From Helichrysum umbraculigerum (Eukaryota; Streptophyta; Magnoliopsida; Asterales; Asteraceae), in contig CATIUR010000001.1 in assembly GCA_949592205.1 (NCBI GenBank), forward strand, positions 242,656,250-242,720,249: 64,000 bases of DNA. The letters run 5' to 3'. Positions within the stretch are counted from its first letter, which is position 1, and every line of letters begins with the position of its first letter. The translations under genes and the position numbers were made by a program. Below are positions 60,062 through 64,000 of the stretch, piece by piece. The notes under the pieces are model-generated. The model saw nothing but the letters and a program-made list of their open reading frames with translations. It had not been told where the DNA came from and made no database searches.

Positions 60062-60467
60062 TCTCATCTGTTTACCTTTTTTAAAACAGATATAAGGTCT
60101 GTCTATCATTTTGCTATACAAACTTGGAATGTAATGTTTTTTTCTTTATTATTATTACTGCACAAAAATAATGTCGTATTGATCACAACCTTGTTAAGTG
60201 GAAATCATATCCAAAACAAAGTTATTTACTTGCTGGGAGTAAAAATCATTAACAAATAGCAAGATAGAAGTTAAAAAAAATTGAACATCACCCACTTAAC
60301 TGAATCTTGGGTTCTTTACAAATGAAAACCTAAGTAACAAAAATAAACATGAAGCTTAGCTAGGATACAACAGCTGTAACTTTTGTGCATGATTTCATGA
60401 CTACTTTTAAAAGTTGGTTAGTTAAAGCCTTGAACTTGAAGGTTCAGGCATATGGATTCCTGTCTCT
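60062..60467. other. upstream region of the DUF3537 gene
   Basis: AT-rich, no gene seen. Confidence 0.45.
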
Positions 60468-60477
60468 CTATATATAT
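60468..60477 (+). promoter_or_regulatory. TATA box of the DUF3537 gene
   Basis: CTATATATAT in TGTCTCTCTATATATATCAG, about 90 bp before the ATG at 60568. Confidence 0.5.
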
Positions 60478-60567
60478 CAGTATCACCAGTTCACCACAAA
60501 CACAATCTCCGTGTAACTTATTAGTTTCTTTTCATTTTGGGACCAAAAGAAAAGTATATTATTTTAT

Positions 60568-62673
60568 ATGAATTCAATGGCGGATTCAGGGGAGACAGTA
60601 TTGTTAACAACCTCCAACAACAACAACATAATGAACACAAAATCGAATTACTGGATTATCGACGCTCTCGAATCGGCTGGTTATTCATGGATATTTCTTG
60701 ATCAATCAAGTACTTGGAAAGCTGCTCTCTCATGGTCAATCTTCTTCTTGTTGACCATCTGTGTACCGATTCTCTCACACTTGGCGTTTCACTGTTCCAC
60801 CTGTGATCACCAACACCGAAGGCCATTTGATCTGATTGTGCAGTCTTCCCTCTCTGTCTTCTCGACTATTTCGTTCCTCAGTCTCTTATCTTTCTCTAGG
60901 AAATACGGTCTCAGACGATTTCTGTTCCTTGATAAAATGTCGCATGTTAGCGATGAAGTTCGCTATGGATACTCCGATCAACTTCATGTATAATGTCTTC
61001 AGTCTTTCAGTTATATAATATAAACTTATATATATAGACGTTGGTTATCATAAAATAAACATTGTCAAAACAAATAAGAAATTATGAGAGCGCGGACAGG
61101 ACGTGCATCACCTTTTTTATGCACACTGATGTACAGATTGTCGCATGTCGCCCTCTCATTGCTTCTTATTTATTTTGAACATTACTCTATATTTATTTTA
61201 ACATGAAGGTTTCTTTAATTTGAACCGCCCCCGACGTTAGTTGTATAAGATATTTTAATGCACAAATAATTGACAATATGCATGATTTCTTATTTATGCA
61301 GAGAGCAATGAAATTTTTCTGTGCATTTGTGGTTCCTTGTTTTCTAGCAAATGCCACTTACAAGATATGGTGGTTTATTTCAGGAGCATATCAAATACCT
61401 TACATCTCTAACATTTACTTAAGCCACACCTTGGCCTGCATACTACTTATGGCCTCTTGGTTGTACCGCACATCACTCTTTTTTCTAGTTTGCGTTCTCT
61501 TCAAACTCACGTGCTCAATGCAGATATTTAGGCTGGAAGATTTTGCTAAAGTATTTGAGAAACAAGGAGATGTAGGTTTGATATTAATGGAACATCTTAC
61601 AATCAGAAGAACTCTCCGTATCATAAGTCATAGGTTTCGTGGATTTGTAATATCGACTCTTGTTCTGGTCACAGCAAGCCAGTTTGCGTCCCTTCTTGTT
61701 ACAACGAGGACCGGTTCACTTGTCAATATATTCACTGCTGGAGAACTTGCGGTAATCCGTCACTCTTTAGTGTCTTTACTTTAGTTTTTTTGTCATACAA
61801 TGAGTCCTGTATAATTGATACTACTAATTTTGAGTCAAAAATCAAAATTCGTCCTAAATTATTGAATTCTTCTACCTAAGATATTATGTAACTGACAAAA
61901 ATACCTGGTTCCACATGCTTTTATTGAAAAAAATATATCTTTAACATTTTGGGAAAGGCGAATCTGCAGCCCAAAGAAAGGAATTTTGGCTTGAGAGTTT
62001 GGCTATGTTTGTGGCTTATCAAGAACTTTTTTGTATGCTGTTCATGTTCGATTAATGTATATGCTGACTCACCAATTAGTTCTGCATCACCATCACATTG
62101 AGTCATTGACATCTTATTGTGGTGCAGCTATGCTCCACGACACTTGTGAGTGGGCTGTTCATATGCTTACGTAATGCAGCAAAGATCACACACAAAGCTC
62201 AATCCGTTACAAGTTTAGCAGCCAAATGGCACACCTGTGCCACCATTGACTCGTTTGACGACATGGGTCCAACGGAAGAGACTCCATCGGCTAATATTAC
62301 TTCAGTGACAGTTAATTACCATTTTAACCCCCATATGTATTCAGACAATGAAGAAGGAGATGAGGATGTCTTGGACAATACAAAGTTGGTTCCAATTTAT
62401 AGGCATACAATTACATACCAGAAGAGACAAGCCTTAGGTGAGTTTCATTTGACAATTAATTTTGAAATTTATTGTGAATATTGCTTAGAAGTTAAAACAC
62501 AACTTCCTAAATATGATTAAATTTTACATGTCGCAGTGACATACTTGGAGAACAACAGAGCTGGGATCACAGTGTTTGGTTTTATGTTAGACAGGACATA
62601 TCTCCACACGATCTTTGCGCTTGAAATGTCTCTCACTCTTTGGTTACTCAACAAAACAATCGGTCTCTCATAA
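60568..62673 (+). CDS. DUF3537 multi-pass membrane protein (plant gustatory-receptor-like)
   Basis: Four exons, 60568..60987, 61302..61751, 62128..62437 and 62537..62673, join in frame to 438 residues. About seven hydrophobic segments are visible, near residues 49-71, 86-106, 143-165, 171-205 (one long or two), 250-272, 280-310 and 400-425. A polar loop of about 90 residues before the last segment holds an acidic run (SDNEEGDEDVLDN). The conserved C-terminus YLENNRAGITVFGFMLDRTYLH is typical of the DUF3537 (PF12056) family, At4g22270-like. Published structure-based work groups DUF3537 with insect gustatory receptors (GRL); ligand and transport role in plants are unknown. The first ATG was used, and M4 is an alternative. 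Lengths near 430 are usual for the family. Confidence 0.88.
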
Positions 62674-63655
62674 ATTAATTCCCCACCGTGTACAAACGTA
62701 ACTAAAGTAAGTTACAGTATACAAGAGATGGTTCTGTTTTACGACAAACAGAAGTATTTATCGACTGCAATGCACTGGTTGGTAGTTCTCACATGTAAGC
62801 ACAAGGACAAGATTAGCACACACCACTTGGAAATATATTACACTTGATCCTTAGGATTCAAGATGATTCGTAATACATGTGTAACTTGTTGGTATATTTG
62901 TATTGTTTCATCTGTCACAAACATATACAAGTATAGTTTAAACCCATGAGATTGTAACTTATCCTTTTCTATTTGCTACGTTTTTGACATTTACTGTAAC
63001 ACTTTTATAGTACTGGTTTTTTGCTAAATAATTGATAATTCTAAAATTACAAAGTTACATATGACATTTCAAAGATTGAAATGAGTGGGTCAAAGCACCA
63101 CCAAAGCTATCCTCCTTTCAGGTCATCATGTTTTACAAATTTTTCCAAGTATGTTTCTGCTAGTTGTTTGATCTGTTTCGTACCACATACCAAGAGATGG
63201 ACACATCCAAGTTTCGGCCACACAGGCCTCCTAGAAGGAATGAAACTTGCACCATTTCTCCTGAAGGGTGCTTTAGATAATCCCATGGGTCAGGGGACCC
63301 AACCAAATAAAATCTCTAAATCGGACACTCCACCTTGAAAGTGTCCATATAAAGATTTTTAACAAGTTTAAGGATACAGTATCCAGAATTTTATAACTCC
63401 AATAGTTGTAGAAAAGAAACTATAAATCTACATAAAAACATAATTTACATAACATTTTACTTTTATCGGTCACAATGTGGCCAGAACAGTTGAAAAGGTG
63501 GCTGGATGTGAAGAAGGAGAAAAAACAACACTGATGAAACTATGTCATATAACCCCATTCCAAAAGAAACCACTGTCAAGACACGATACTACTATTAATT
63601 TACATAACTATGTATGATTCTACTTATCAACATCACAAGATAGACAGAAACAAGA
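62674..63655. other. spacer between convergent genes, no certain gene
   Basis: 3' flanks of the DUF3537 and phosphatase genes. A frame at 63081-63338 (85 codons) contains KRWTHPSFGHTGLLEGMKL. It lies on the strand opposite to the neighbouring phosphatase, and its DNA looks like a dispersed plant repeat rather than a gene; it is left uncalled. Confidence 0.45.
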
Positions 63656-64000
63656 TCAGGATTTCTGTTCCAAGAACGAAACTGGAAGTGCGAAACCCGA
63701 AGTATCAAACATTTCTAGAAATATTTGATCAGTAATCCGGGACTTGTTCCCAGCAAACTTGTTGTATTCTTCAAGAATTGCACTGAAACCCCACTTTTGA
63801 ACCTTCCGGAAACATCCTACTAAGCAGCCAGTTCGATGCTAATTGTCAACAAGCAAACAAGAAAGAGTTAGCCCTTTAATATTCCTAAAAAACAACCACT
63901 AAAATTGGGTAAGAATAAGTTTTGAAAACATATACAAAGGAAACCTTTCCGTGCTTGCAGTGGATAAGCAAAGGATAGTTCTTTGGATCTGAATAAGAGA
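63656..64000 (-). CDS. atypical dual-specificity phosphatase (PFA-DSP), 3' part
   Basis: Two exons are visible on the minus strand, 63945..63988 and 63838..63656; the gene continues beyond 64000 through an intron (acceptor ATTCAG before 63988). They encode PKNYPLLIHCKHGK, then HRTGCLVGCFRKVQKWGFSA and a C-terminus of about 40 residues ending VSFLEQKS. The joined active-site loop is HCKHGKHRTG, which fits the cysteine phosphatase signature C-x5-R. The wording matches plant and fungal atypical DSPs (Arabidopsis At1g05000/PFA-DSP1 group), small cytosolic enzymes of about 200 residues. Biochemically characterised members cleave inositol pyrophosphates; for this protein that is inference. The exon break inside the active-site loop is intact, and nothing suggests a pseudogene. 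Confidence 0.88.

Noticed and set aside
63081..63338. 85-codon frame near the phosphatase gene
   Set aside because: The DNA resembles a dispersed repeat and the frame has no domain or gene context.

Overview
This is a stretch of plant nuclear chromosome from a eudicot, possibly Asteraceae. The genes have many short AT-rich introns with GT/AG borders. The intergenic space is AT-rich and full of nested LTR elements, MITEs and solo LTRs, and one degenerate array is built on the plant telomere unit TTTAGGG. The Asteraceae guess is inference; the eudicot call rests on gene structure and protein similarity recalled from known families.

Layout. 1-486: right part of a GGGT-rich hAT-like MITE. 597-10772: one recent Ty3/gypsy element of the Tat type, with 692-bp LTRs and a 5-bp target duplication. 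Its gag-pol is broken, and it carries a three-exon gene on the opposite strand. 10773-15650: repeats and the upstream region of the first host gene. 15651-17947: HT1-like Raf-type kinase. 18291-25719: a hAT MITE, then a triple nest (a 7-kb Mutator-like inverted-repeat element holding a solo LTR, which holds another solo LTR). 26517-29314: a foldback element with inverted telomere-like repeats, and a Tourist-like MITE. 29813-34576: At1g16860-like two-pass membrane protein. 37104-41516: EHD1, an EH-domain dynamin-like ATPase, 16 exons. 43274-45452: peroxisomal short-chain dehydrogenase resembling IBR1, ending in SRL. 45900-47619: more MITEs. 48706-48954 (minus): a secreted peptide precursor of the PIP type with two SGPSPPGEGH motifs. 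50886-51452: lipid-transfer protein. 52580-56312 (minus): complete plastid terminal oxidase (PTOX/IMMUTANS), nine exons, with a MITE in intron 1. 56807-60061: a 1-kb foldback element, a hAT element, a SINE-like unit and a solo LTR. 60568-62673: DUF3537 membrane protein (plant gustatory-receptor-like). 63656-64000 (minus): 3' end of an atypical dual-specificity phosphatase (PFA-DSP).

The host genes are ordinary single-copy-type plant genes with no evident joint pathway. They act in guard-cell CO2 signalling, endocytosis, peroxisomal auxin-precursor oxidation, peptide signalling, lipid binding, plastoquinol oxidation and a possible channel. The most unusual content is in the repeats. At least five inverted-repeat elements of two terminal families have conserved arms but cores built from different palindromes (TAACACATGTGTTA, AATCACATGTGATT, a GCGACGACATG palindrome, GTAAGATCTTAC, inverted telomere repeats). 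Several have perfect 9- or 10-bp target duplications.
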